Shown here: piece after piece, positions 55,585-63,542 of the stretch | Position numbering within the stretch: position 1 is the first letter of the stretch | Layout: each line of letters opens with the position of its first letter | From: Kribbella voronezhensis | Lineage (GTDB): Bacteria > Actinomycetota > Actinomycetes > Propionibacteriales > Kribbellaceae | Assembly (NCBI RefSeq): GCF_004365175.1 | Contig: NZ_SOCE01000001.1 | Span: 4,037,403-4,101,402, forward strand | DNA: 64,000 bases | Direction: 5' to 3' | Program-made: the position numbers and the translations under genes | Notes under the pieces: model-generated | Databases searched by the model: none | Told to the model about the DNA's origin: nothing | What the model saw: only the letters and a program-made list of their open reading frames with translations

Positions 55585-58575
55585 GTGGAGAATCTGAAGT
55601 ACCAGATTCTCGGTCCGCTGCGCCTCAGTCAGGTCAAAGGCGAACCTCTCAAGGCCAGCAAACCCCGCCAGTTGCTCGCCACCCTGCTGCTGCACCCGAA
55701 CCGGTTCGTCTCCACGGACCTGATCGCGGACGCGCTCTGGGAGGGCAGCCCGCCCCGCTCGGCGACGGCGAACATCCGCACCTACGTCCGGGCCCTGCGC
55801 GGTGTCCTGCAGGAAGCCGGGTTGCCGGCGCCGATCGACACCTCCGCCGCCGGGTACAGCATCGAGGTCGGTGTCGACGAGCTGGATTCCAGCCGGTTCG
55901 AGTCCCTGCTGGCCGAAGGCGGGCACCTCCGCGACGTCGGTGAGGGTCGCCAGGCCATGGAGGTGCTGTCCCACGCCTACACGCTGTGGCGAGGTCATCC
56001 GCTGGAGGACCTGACGACGTCGGCGGCCTGGGAAGGCTCGATCGCCCGGCTCGAAGCGCAGTACCGCGGACTGGTCGACGGGTTGCTGGACCTGCGGCTC
56101 GAGTACGGCGACGCGACCGGCGCGGCCGTGCTGCTCAGTGGGCGCCTCACCGAGGACCCGTACGACGAACAGCTCTGGCGGCGGCTCGTCGACGCGCTGG
56201 TGGCAGCCGGCCGGACCGGTGAAGCGCGGGCGGCGTACCGCAAAGCCGTCCAGACCCTCGCGGACGAGCTGAACATCGAACCAGGGCCCGAGCTCCAGGC
56301 CGCCGGCGCCCGCGCCGAGAGCGGCCGGTCGGCGAACTGGCCCGACCCAGGCATCCCAGCAGCCCGTACGGCGAACCGCCCGTCGCCGGGCGAGGACGTA
56401 GTACCGGGTCCGATGGCAGCGCCGGTGCTCTCGGATCCGCAGCGGCCGCCGAGTCAGTTGCCGCTCGACCTGCCCGACTTCAGCGGCCGGAAGCAGAAGC
56501 TCGAGCAGTTGCGGGATCTGGTCTGTGGACGTGATCCGGTCCGTCCGCCGGTCGCGGTGATCTCGGGAGCGCCCGGGACCGGCAAGACCTCGCTGGCCGT
56601 CCGGCTCGGTCACCTGGTCAGGGACTCGTTCCCGGACGGGCAGATCTACCTGGACATGCGCGGTGCCACCCAGCCCCGCGACGCCGGTGGTGCGTTGACG
56701 GACCTGCTGCTCAGCCTGAACATGCCGGACTACGCCGTACCGACCGACCCGGATCGGCGGTCGGCGATGCTGCGGTCGGAGCTGGCCAGCCGCCGGGTGC
56801 TGATCATCCTCGACGACGTGGCTTCAGCCAGCCAGGTCGCGCCACTGATGCCGGGAACCGGTGCCTCGGCGGTGGTCGTCACCAGTCGCAACCGCTTGAT
56901 CGACCTCGCCGGGGCGGACAGCATGCCGCTGGACACCTTCAACGACAGCGAGGCGTCCGAGCTGCTGGAGCGCGTCGCCGGCAGCGGTCGCGTCGACACC
57001 AAGTCCCTGGCGGCCGAGGAGATCCTGTCGGCCTGCGGGAACCTGCCGCTGGCGATCCGGATCGTTGCCTCGCGCTTGGCGCAGCGCCCCGACCTGAGCC
57101 CGACTGAGCTCGCCCGGCGGTTGCGGGACGAGACCCAGCGGCTGGACGAGCTGAGCATCGGGGAACTCGCAGTACGGACCAGTGCGGACCTGAGCTACGG
57201 CTCGCTCAGCGCCGAGGAGGCCCGGCTCTACCGGCTGATCGGGCGGTTCGCGGTCGGCGTCTTCTCCGCTCGCGTGCTCGAACCGGTCGCCTCGCCGGCT
57301 TCGGTACGCCGAAGTCTGGATCGCCTGATCGAGGTGAACCTGGTCCAGATCAGCTCGGTCGACGACAGCGGCAAAGCGCGGTACAGGGTGCACGATCTGC
57401 TCCGGCTGCACGCGATCGGGGTCGGCGACGACGAGCAGAAGGCGCAGGCGGTCAAGGACCTCACGACGGTCCTGGATGCCCTGCTGCACAAGGTCAGGCG
57501 GGCCGGCGCCGCCTTGCCGGTCGTGTACTTCGGGGTGCTCGATCAACCCGGTCCGGCGCCGTCACCAGGTCCTGCGCCCTTCACGGACGCGGACGCGATC
57601 GCCTGGTTCGACAGTGATCGGAGCACGTTCGTCCCGGCGATCCGGGCCGCGGCGCAGAACGGGCTGCACGAGTACGCCTGGCGCATCGCGGCCGGCTGGG
57701 GGCCGTACCTCGACATGCGGGCCGGCTTCGACGACTGGAACGAGTCGCACCAGGCCGGGCTGGCCAGCGCGATCGAGTCCGGGAACCGGCACGGCGAGGC
57801 GATCATGCACCGCAACCTCGGCCAGCTCGCGCTCTACCGCGACGACTGGGAGCCCGCCTGGTACCACCTGAACGAGGCGGCGACGATCTTCGCCGAGGTC
57901 GGCGACCGACTGGGTACGGGCGTCAGCGCCGTCGGGCTCGGGACGTGGTTGCGCGAACGGGGTCGGCCGGACGAAGCGCTTGCGCAGTACGAGCGGGCTT
58001 TTGACGCCTTTGTCGAGGTGCAGAACGCCAACGGCGAGGCGGTCGCCCGGACGGCCGCGGCGTCGATCTGGCGGGCGCGCGGCGACCTGGCGATGGCCGG
58101 GCGGTATCTGGCCGAGGCGTACCTGATCGGCGTACGCCGAGGCGATGTGCACCGGGTCGCCAAGGTACGCCGCGGGATCGCGGGGCTCCGGGTGCAGCAG
58201 GGCAACCCCGCGCAGGCGGTCCGTCAGTTGCAGGCGTCGCTGGCGATCTTCAACGGACTCGGTGACGACCACTGCGCGGCGTACACGCGGGCCGAACTGG
58301 GGCACGCCCTCATCCTGGTCGGCGAAGGAGCAGCAGCGCGCCGGATGCTGCTGGACGCGATCGAGATCGGCACCCGGCTCGGCGATCGCAGTGTCGAGGG
58401 TGCCGCGGCGCTGCACCTCGGCCGGCTGCACGCGAGCACCGGCAACGAAGACTTCGCCCGCCGCTACCTCAGCCGCGCGGTCCGTGCCTGGCAACAGGTG
58501 GGCAACGACACCAAACTCACCGAATCCCGCCACGCCCTCGCGGCCCTCACCTCCGCCAACCAGGCCACCGGCTGA
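55585..58575 (+). CDS. AfsR/SARP-family regulator with NB-ARC and TPR domains
   Basis: 996 aa from GTG 55585, preceded by GAGAGG at a good distance; upstream starts at 55534 or 55552 lack this. An OmpR-like trans_reg_C domain spans ~1-90 (YQILGPLRLSQVKGEPLKAS, WEGSPPRSATANIRTYVRAL), then the BTAD domain ~95-240 (EQLWRRLVDALVAAGRTGEA). The NB-ARC ATPase has GAPGTGKTS at ~328-336 and RVLIILDDVASASQ. C-terminal TPR repeats run from ~730 (NLGQLALYRDDWEPAWYHLN; LGTWLRERGRPDEALAQYER). It is an AfsR-like activator, usually of secondary metabolism; no biosynthetic cluster is in view. Confidence 0.94.
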   Translation: MENLKYQILGPLRLSQVKGEPLKASKPRQLLATLLLHPNRFVSTDLIADALWEGSPPRSATANIRTYVRALRGVLQEAGLPAPIDTSAAGYSIEVGVDELDSSRFESLLAEGGHLRDVGEGRQAMEVLSHAYTLWRGHPLEDLTTSAAWEGSIARLEAQYRGLVDGLLDLRLEYGDATGAAVLLSGRLTEDPYDEQLWRRLVDALVAAGRTGEARAAYRKAVQTLADELNIEPGPELQAAGARAESGRSANWPDPGIPAARTANRPSPGEDVVPGPMAAPVLSDPQRPPSQLPLDLPDFSGRKQKLEQLRDLVCGRDPVRPPVAVISGAPGTGKTSLAVRLGHLVRDSFPDGQIYLDMRGATQPRDAGGALTDLLLSLNMPDYAVPTDPDRRSAMLRSELASRRVLIILDDVASASQVAPLMPGTGASAVVVTSRNRLIDLAGADSMPLDTFNDSEASELLERVAGSGRVDTKSLAAEEILSACGNLPLAIRIVASRLAQRPDLSPTELARRLRDETQRLDELSIGELAVRTSADLSYGSLSAEEARLYRLIGRFAVGVFSARVLEPVASPASVRRSLDRLIEVNLVQISSVDDSGKARYRVHDLLRLHAIGVGDDEQKAQAVKDLTTVLDALLHKVRRAGAALPVVYFGVLDQPGPAPSPGPAPFTDADAIAWFDSDRSTFVPAIRAAAQNGLHEYAWRIAAGWGPYLDMRAGFDDWNESHQAGLASAIESGNRHGEAIMHRNLGQLALYRDDWEPAWYHLNEAATIFAEVGDRLGTGVSAVGLGTWLRERGRPDEALAQYERAFDAFVEVQNANGEAVARTAAASIWRARGDLAMAGRYLAEAYLIGVRRGDVHRVAKVRRGIAGLRVQQGNPAQAVRQLQASLAIFNGLGDDHCAAYTRAELGHALILVGEGAAARRMLLDAIEIGTRLGDRSVEGAAALHLGRLHASTGNEDFARRYLSRAVRAWQQVGNDTKLTESRHALAALTSANQATG

Positions 58576-58577
58576 TC

Positions 58578-58599
58578 CACCACAGCTCTTCGTGTGGTG
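58578..58599 (+). terminator. Short hairpin after the SARP gene
   Basis: CACCACA (58578-58584) pairs with TGTGGTG (58593-58599), starting 2 bp after the stop. Confidence 0.5.
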
Positions 58600-58609
58600 A
58601 TGGTTGGAA

Positions 58610-58626
58610 TGTATCGGCGGTGTATG
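58610..58626 (+). promoter_or_regulatory. Two direct TGTAT repeats at 11-bp spacing
   Basis: TGTATC at 58610 and TGTATG at 58621. Read on the other strand, the repeat upstream of the SARP gene is GGATGTATC; here the first unit is GAATGTATC, 8 of 9 identical. It lies 59 bp before the next start, so it is a candidate site for the SARP protein on its neighbour's promoter. Confidence 0.45.
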
Positions 58627-58684
58627 CGCGCGGGTGAAGATTCTGCATGCCTCGGCAACGGCCGGCGGATGGGGGAGCACGGCC

Positions 58685-59089
58685 ATGGGGGAGATCGCGG
58701 TGGAGCGCCGGACTGTCGAGTGGGTCTCGAACCCGCGGGACACGGAGTCCGCGTTGAGCTGGCAGCTGGAGCGGGTGGGGTCGGCGGCCTGGCAGGACTG
58801 GTCGCTGAAGTTCCAGCGAATGGCGTTCGGATACGCGCAGGACAGCGGCTGGCACGATCCGGCCGACGCACTGCGCTGGCTCGACCATCACGCCCTGCTG
58901 CACGAAGGGGCGGTGCCACGGGGGGCACTGGTCTGGTACCAGGCGGCGGACCGGATCCGGGTGGCGTGTTCACTCGGGTCCGGCCAGGTCGTCGGCCCGC
59001 TACCGAGTGGTCAGGTCGGCGTAGCGGAACTGAGCGAGCTCAGCACCGACTACGTCTGGTCAGACGCCCACTTCCCGTTCGCCCATTGA
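58685..59089 (+). CDS. Degenerate NlpC/P60-like hypothetical protein
   Basis: 134 aa from ATG 58685 (GGGGGA 8 nt upstream). The order of segments is like that of actinobacterial NlpC/P60-type domains: an opening helix (AWQDWSLKFQRMAFGYAQ), then AVPRGALVWYQ, RIRVACSLGSGQVVG and a final TDYVWSDAHF. However the catalytic Cys position (usually CLKFVR) appears as WSLKFQR, and the catalytic His position (usually GHVALSLG) as IRVACSLG. If the alignment is right, this is a non-enzymatic relative. Possible SARP target. Its end overlaps the convergent dedA-like gene by 30 bp. Confidence 0.6.
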   Translation: MGEIAVERRTVEWVSNPRDTESALSWQLERVGSAAWQDWSLKFQRMAFGYAQDSGWHDPADALRWLDHHALLHEGAVPRGALVWYQAADRIRVACSLGSGQVVGPLPSGQVGVAELSELSTDYVWSDAHFPFAH

Positions 59090-59707
59090 GTTCCGCCCGC
59101 GGCGGCGGGCCAGCAGGTACTCGATCAGCATCGGCACCAGCGAGATCAGCACCAGCAGGACCAGGGCCGGCTCGAGGTGGTCGTGGATGAACTTCACCTT
59201 GCCGAGGGCGTGCCCGAGCAGCGTGATGCCGGTGGCCCACAGGACGGCGCCGATCCCGGTCCAGAGGAAGAACTTGCGCGGGTCCATCCGGCCGGCGCCG
59301 GCCACGATCGTGATGAACGTGCGCACGATCGGCACGAACCGGGCCAGCACCAGCGCCCGCGGCCCGTACCGCTCGAAGAAGTCGTGCGTCTGCTCGATGT
59401 ACTTCGGTTTCAGGAACTTCGCGTCCGGGTTCCGGAACAACGACGTACCGAGCGCCCGGCCGATGTAGTAGCCGGACACGTTGCCCAGGAACGCGGCGAC
59501 GGTGAGGATGACGCAGGCCAGCCAGAGCGGCACGCTGATCGCGTCGCGCGCGATGAACAGCCCGACGGCGAACAGCAGCGAGTCGCCGGGCAGGATCGGG
59601 AACAGCAGCCCGCATTCGATGAAGACGACCGCGGCCGTGCCCCAGAGTGACCAGTCACCCAGCCAGTTCAGCAGGTATTCCGGGTCCATCCAGTTCGGCA
59701 TCAGCAT
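59060..59707 (-). CDS. DedA-family membrane protein
   Basis: 215 aa from ATG 59707; GTG codons at 59725 and 59731 could start it a few residues earlier. DedA/SNARE-assoc landmarks: ECGLLFPILPGDSLLFAVGL, LGNVSGYYIGRALG, FERYGPRALVLARFVPIVRT, VAGAGRMDPRKFFLWTGIGA. About five membrane segments. Members handle lipid-carrier flipping and proton-motive-force homeostasis. No clear ribosome site. Divergent from the methyltransferase gene, with under 45 bp between the starts. Confidence 0.93.
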   Translation of the reverse strand: MLMPNWMDPEYLLNWLGDWSLWGTAAVVFIECGLLFPILPGDSLLFAVGLFIARDAISVPLWLACVILTVAAFLGNVSGYYIGRALGTSLFRNPDAKFLKPKYIEQTHDFFERYGPRALVLARFVPIVRTFITIVAGAGRMDPRKFFLWTGIGAVLWATGITLLGHALGKVKFIHDHLEPALVLLVLISLVPMLIEYLLARRRGRNSMGEREVGV

Positions 59708-59749
59708 CGCGATCTGTAAGAGCACGGGCACAGGGTAGCGTCCCGACCC

Positions 59750-60418
59750 ATGCAGGAAGCCAATCGCGAAAAAGCCCGCGACCTGATCGGAACCGATCTG
59801 GTCGCCGCGCCGGAGGTCGGGGTGGGCCCTTGGCAGGGTGAGCTGCCGGACGATCCACGCCTCGATCCCGAACTGCTCGCGACCGGCGATCGGCGCAACG
59901 TGGTGGACAAATACCGGTACTGGCGGCTGGAGGCGATCGTCGAGGATCTCGACGCGCACCGGCACCCGTTCCACGTCGCGATCGAGAACTGGCAGCACGA
60001 TCTGAACATCGGCTCGGTTGTCCGTACTGCGAACGCCTTCCTCGCCGAGGAGGTGCACATCGTCGGCAACCGGAAGTGGAACCGCCGGGGCGCGATGGTG
60101 ACGGACCGCTACCAACACGTGCGGCACCATCCCGAACTGGCCGGCCTCGCGGCGTACGCCGAAGAGCGCGAGCTGCCGGTGATCGGGATCGACAACCTGC
60201 CCGGTTCGGTCCCGCTGGAGACGTACGAACTGCCGTCGTCCTGCGTCCTTCTGTTCGGCCAGGAGGGCCCCGGGCTGACCGAGGCGGCGCACGCGATCTG
60301 CACCGACGTCCTGTCGATCGCGCAGTTCGGCTCCACCCGCTCGATCAACGCCAGCGCGGCGGCGGCCATCGCGATGCACGCGTGGATCCGCCGCCACGCC
60401 TTCGGCCAAAAGCCCTAA
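59750..60418 (+). CDS. TrmH/SpoU-family RNA methyltransferase
   Basis: 222 aa. SPOUT motifs: ENWQHDLNIGSVVRTANAFL (motif 1), LFGQEGPGLTEAA (motif 2) and AQFGSTRSINASAAAAIAM (motif 3). It methylates a ribose in tRNA or rRNA; the target is not deducible. Family members often sit near pyrE in actinobacteria, as here. Its stop overlaps the convergent beta-propeller gene by 4 bp. Confidence 0.94.
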   Translation: MQEANREKARDLIGTDLVAAPEVGVGPWQGELPDDPRLDPELLATGDRRNVVDKYRYWRLEAIVEDLDAHRHPFHVAIENWQHDLNIGSVVRTANAFLAEEVHIVGNRKWNRRGAMVTDRYQHVRHHPELAGLAAYAEERELPVIGIDNLPGSVPLETYELPSSCVLLFGQEGPGLTEAAHAICTDVLSIAQFGSTRSINASAAAAIAMHAWIRRHAFGQKP

Positions 60419-61497
60419 CGCCCCGTCGCCAGAGCCGCAGGCACACCCAACCTGCTGAAGCCGACGTAGGCGGCATTGTTGTCGGCTGCCTTGCCGGCAA
60501 TCCAGAGCCGCCCGCCGGTGACGGTCGAGCTGAAGAGCAGCCCTGCTCCGGCCGGGTCAGGCTGCCGGACGAATCCCGTCCCGGTCATCCGCAACAAGTA
60601 CGGTCCGTGCGGGCTCTCACCGACGGCCACCGGTTGGCCTTTCACCAGGTTGACCGACCAGAGTTCGCCCGAATCAGCAGGTGTCGGCACCTCGGACCAC
60701 ACTTTGCCGTTGAAGTGGTAGACGAGCGGACGCCTCCGCAACACGGGATCTTCTCGATGGCCGACCGCCCAGATGTCGGACGGGCTGACCGCTGCGAGAC
60801 CGCGCAGATGTACCGCGGGGGACGGACCACCGGGCAGCGCAGCGTCCTTCCAGCCTTGCCCGTCGTAGTGCTTGATCCCGTTCTCGGCAGCGATCCAGAC
60901 GTCGGTGCGGCTGAGCGGGGCGATGTCGTAGATGAACAGCGATGCGGCGCTGATCGCGTCGTTGACGCCCATCCACCGCTTCCCGTCGTACCGGTAGACG
61001 ATGCCGTCGCTGGAGCCCTCTGTCGGCCCTGGCGCGCTGCCGGCCGCCCACACCTGACCGCCCTGGGTCGCGACGGTGTAGAACTCGCTGCCGCCCTCCC
61101 TGGCGAGGGTGGGACCGGGGACCTGCTTCCACGCCTTCCCGTTCCAGTGCTGGACGAGTAGCTGTGACCACAGCTCGCCTGGAGCCCACCGGGCGCCTAC
61201 CGCCCAGGCATCGTCGGCTGTCCTGACGGCGACATCGCTCAGTCGACCGTGGCCGGCCGGCTGAGGGGTTGTCTGCCATTTCCCGTTCACCCAGCGTGCT
61301 GCGACTGGCTGGAAGTCGTCCCTGGTGTCGATCGCGCCCACGGTCCAGAGGGCGCCGCCGCCGGCCGAGATGCTGTAGGGGAGCAGCGCGTCCACTCCGG
61401 TCGGTGTTTCATGCCAGTCGCTGGCTGCCGCGATCGCAGGGCCGGTGGTGAGGACCAACGCGGTGGCGGACAAGCCGACGGTCAGGGCGAGCTTCAT
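60415..61497 (-). CDS. Secreted beta-propeller-like protein
   Basis: 360 aa. Signal peptide KLALTVGLSATALVLTTGPAIAA, then repeated blades with a DVWxxG/DIWAVG-type motif: ALWTVGAIDTRDDF, DAWAVGARW, QVWAAGSAPG, DVWIAAENGIKHYDGQGW and DIWAVGHREDPV, spaced ~45-55 residues. This is a six- or seven-bladed propeller of unknown ligand. The ATG overlaps the stop of the membrane-protein gene (ATGA), making it the third member of a sigma factor operon. Confidence 0.78.
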   Translation of the reverse strand: MKLALTVGLSATALVLTTGPAIAAASDWHETPTGVDALLPYSISAGGGALWTVGAIDTRDDFQPVAARWVNGKWQTTPQPAGHGRLSDVAVRTADDAWAVGARWAPGELWSQLLVQHWNGKAWKQVPGPTLAREGGSEFYTVATQGGQVWAAGSAPGPTEGSSDGIVYRYDGKRWMGVNDAISAASLFIYDIAPLSRTDVWIAAENGIKHYDGQGWKDAALPGGPSPAVHLRGLAAVSPSDIWAVGHREDPVLRRRPLVYHFNGKVWSEVPTPADSGELWSVNLVKGQPVAVGESPHGPYLLRMTGTGFVRQPDPAGAGLLFSSTVTGGRLWIAGKAADNNAAYVGFSRLGVPAALATGR

Positions 61498-62285
61498 CAG
61501 TTGGCTCCAGGGGAGTTGATGGACTGCGGTATGGACGGTTCGGTGACCAGGCGTGGCCGGAACAGGTGCTCGCTCTTGGCAACGAAAGACTGGTCCAGAC
61601 GGGGTTGCCAGCGCGTGCTGGTCGCGATCGCCTGCAACTGAACAAGCGTGATTGCCGGTTGGGCCGGTGCGTTGTTGTAGGCGATCAGGTCGAGGCTGAA
61701 CCCGTCCTCGCGGCTCAGATTGGCCTGCAGTTGCTGGATGTCCTTCTCGCCTTGACCACCGCCCACGATCGCGGTGAGCAGGCGAAGCTTCGATCCGTCC
61801 CGAAGGCGAACCACCTTGCAGCCGGCTTCGTACGCGGCACACGAGTACGGGACCGTGTTCTTGACGATCTCAAGCCGCAGTACGGCGGTGCCGTAGTCGG
61901 CCGTCGCATAGATCCCACGGACCGTGCCCATGCCGTCGAAGCCCCCGCGCCGGTTGACGGCGAGGTCGGAGTTGGGCAACAACTCGAGCAGTACCGCGAG
62001 CGCCGCCTGCGGAGTGATCGGCACCTGCTTCTCGGGGCGGGTCGCGGTGACCGTTGCGGCCGGAGGGATCTTGCCGCCGGCAGGATTGTTCAGCGTCCCG
62101 GCGTAGGCGAAGGCTCCGCCCAGCGCGGCGACACAGGCCGCACCCGCGACGATCCGGGTCACCCGCCGCCGGCGTACGAGCTTGGTGCCATAGGCAACGC
62201 TTCCGGTCAGGAGTTGATCGAGATCGACGACGGCGTCATCGGTCTCGGCGTGCAGCCGCTCGCTGAGTTCGGTCTCGAAACCCAT
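61497..62285 (-). CDS. Membrane-anchored partner of sigma factor, second cassette
   Basis: 262 aa from ATG 62285, preceded by GGAAGG at 7 nt; ATG 62312, which overlaps the sigma stop, is an alternative. Acidic cytoplasmic N-terminus (FETELSERLHAETDDAVVDL), a basic stretch KLVRRRRVTR, one membrane helix (IVAGAACVAALGGAFAYAG), then a ~180-residue outer domain with two Cys (YSCAAYEAGCKVVRL). Architecture as expected for an anti-sigma or sensor protein. Parallel to the gene at 42267, but the outer domains are not obviously related. Confidence 0.75.
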   Translation of the reverse strand: MGFETELSERLHAETDDAVVDLDQLLTGSVAYGTKLVRRRRVTRIVAGAACVAALGGAFAYAGTLNNPAGGKIPPAATVTATRPEKQVPITPQAALAVLLELLPNSDLAVNRRGGFDGMGTVRGIYATADYGTAVLRLEIVKNTVPYSCAAYEAGCKVVRLRDGSKLRLLTAIVGGGQGEKDIQQLQANLSREDGFSLDLIAYNNAPAQPAITLVQLQAIATSTRWQPRLDQSFVAKSEHLFRPRLVTEPSIPQSINSPGAN

Positions 62286-62308
62286 CAGAGGTCCTTCCGG
62301 TCCCGGGC

Positions 62309-62806
62309 TCATCGCCCGCTCAATTCGCTGATTTCGGTGCCGAGCCGCTGCCGCAACTTGCCGAGGGCTCGCTGACTCCTGGTTCGGACCGTGCCGGAGC
62401 TGACGCCGAGGATCGTGGCGGTGTCCTCGACGCTGTGGTCCTCCCAATAGCGCAGTACGACGATCGCCCGGTCGCGGCCCGGCAGCTCGGCCAGCGCGCT
62501 GAACAGGGTCAGTCGCAGCGCGGTGTCCTCGCCGTGCCGGCCGCTGTCCGGTACTTCGGCGGTCGGTCGCTCCAGCCTTGTCCTGCGCTGGGAGGCGACG
62601 TAGGTGCGGACCATCACCGTGCGGCTGTAGGCGACCGGGTTGTCGGCGCGGCGGACCCTTGACCAGGAGGCGTACAGCTTGCCGAGCGTGGTCTGGGTCA
62701 GGTCCTCGGCCGCATGCCGGTCACCGGCCAGTAGATACGCCATCCGGAACAGTTGCGTACCGCGTGCGGCGGCGAATTCGCTGAACTCTTCGAGATCGGC
62801 ACTCAC
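62309..62806 (-). CDS. ECF sigma factor, SigE family, second copy
   Basis: 165 aa from GTG 62806, with GGAAGG 6 nt upstream. Sigma2: FRMAYLLAGDRHAAEDLTQT, TLGKLYASWSRVRRADNPVA. Sigma4: LPGRDRAIVVLRYWEDHSVE, DTATILGVSSGTVRTRSQRA. Followed by the membrane partner and the beta-propeller gene, all coupled. An independent paralogue of the sigma factor at 43331. Confidence 0.93.
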   Translation of the reverse strand: MSADLEEFSEFAAARGTQLFRMAYLLAGDRHAAEDLTQTTLGKLYASWSRVRRADNPVAYSRTVMVRTYVASQRRTRLERPTAEVPDSGRHGEDTALRLTLFSALAELPGRDRAIVVLRYWEDHSVEDTATILGVSSGTVRTRSQRALGKLRQRLGTEISELSGR

Positions 62807-63011
62807 GATCACCCTTCCGTCGCCGAACTGCTGTCGAAGGGGTAAGAGTCCGCGGTGCGCGGTCTTGTTGCAGTCGGTGCCGAGAAAGTTGCCGGCTCAG
62901 GGGCCGTAACTCCGAGGTGCCGAGCGCCGTTGGAGCAGCTAGGTACGAAGGATTGGGGAGTTCTTCGAGCTGTGAGGCAGTTGAGGCAACTATTCCCAAT
63001 GGGGGCAATCC

Positions 63012-63284
63012 ATGAGTTCGAATCTGCATGTCCGCCGTGCGTCGGAATTCGACGAGATCCCGCAGGTCGCCTACGCGCGCCCGGCGTCCATCGAGCAACT
63101 ACAGGAGATCTGGGGCGCACTCGTCCACGAGGTCGCCACCGTCCAGGCCATCTCCACCGCCGCCGCCACGGCCCGCACCGACGAGTCCCGACTCGCCTAC
63201 CTGAAACTCCTGGAAGCCGAAACCGCCGAAATGGCCGCCCTGGTAGAGGAGGCCCGCCCCAACTTCCTCAACGCCGCCAGCTGA
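63012..63284 (+). CDS. Small hypothetical protein
   Basis: 90 aa from ATG 63012, with GGGGG upstream. Soluble and mostly helical (SIEQLQEIWGALVHEVATVQ; LAYLKLLEAETAEMAALVEE), no cysteines, no recognised family. The 205 bp between it and the divergent sigma gene show no clear operator. Confidence 0.6.
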   Translation: MSSNLHVRRASEFDEIPQVAYARPASIEQLQEIWGALVHEVATVQAISTAAATARTDESRLAYLKLLEAETAEMAALVEEARPNFLNAAS

Positions 63285-63318
63285 CGCTTGCCCTCCTGCG
63301 AGGTTTGCTCGGGTCGGC

Positions 63319-63355
63319 GCTGGTGGATGTGCGATTGCCGCAAACGAGCACCAGC
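63319..63355 (+). terminator. Hairpin after the small hypothetical gene
   Basis: GCTGGTG (63319-63325) and CACCAGC (63349-63355). The remaining ~190 bp up to 63543 show only G-rich sequence and the ribosome site of the next gene. Confidence 0.45.
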
Positions 63356-63542
63356 CGATCCCAGCGGCTGCAACGGATAGCTCTCCCACGGGTGAACTAC
63401 AACCTGGTGCCTCACGGGAAACGCTTGAGCAAGGCAGCGGAAGGTGCGACGGAGGAGCGCCGTGGCTGGGGGTGGGGAGCAGTGACGCAGGAGTTGCGTG
63501 GGTGGGTGACTACTGTGGTGTTCTCGTTCGGGAGGAGCTGGG

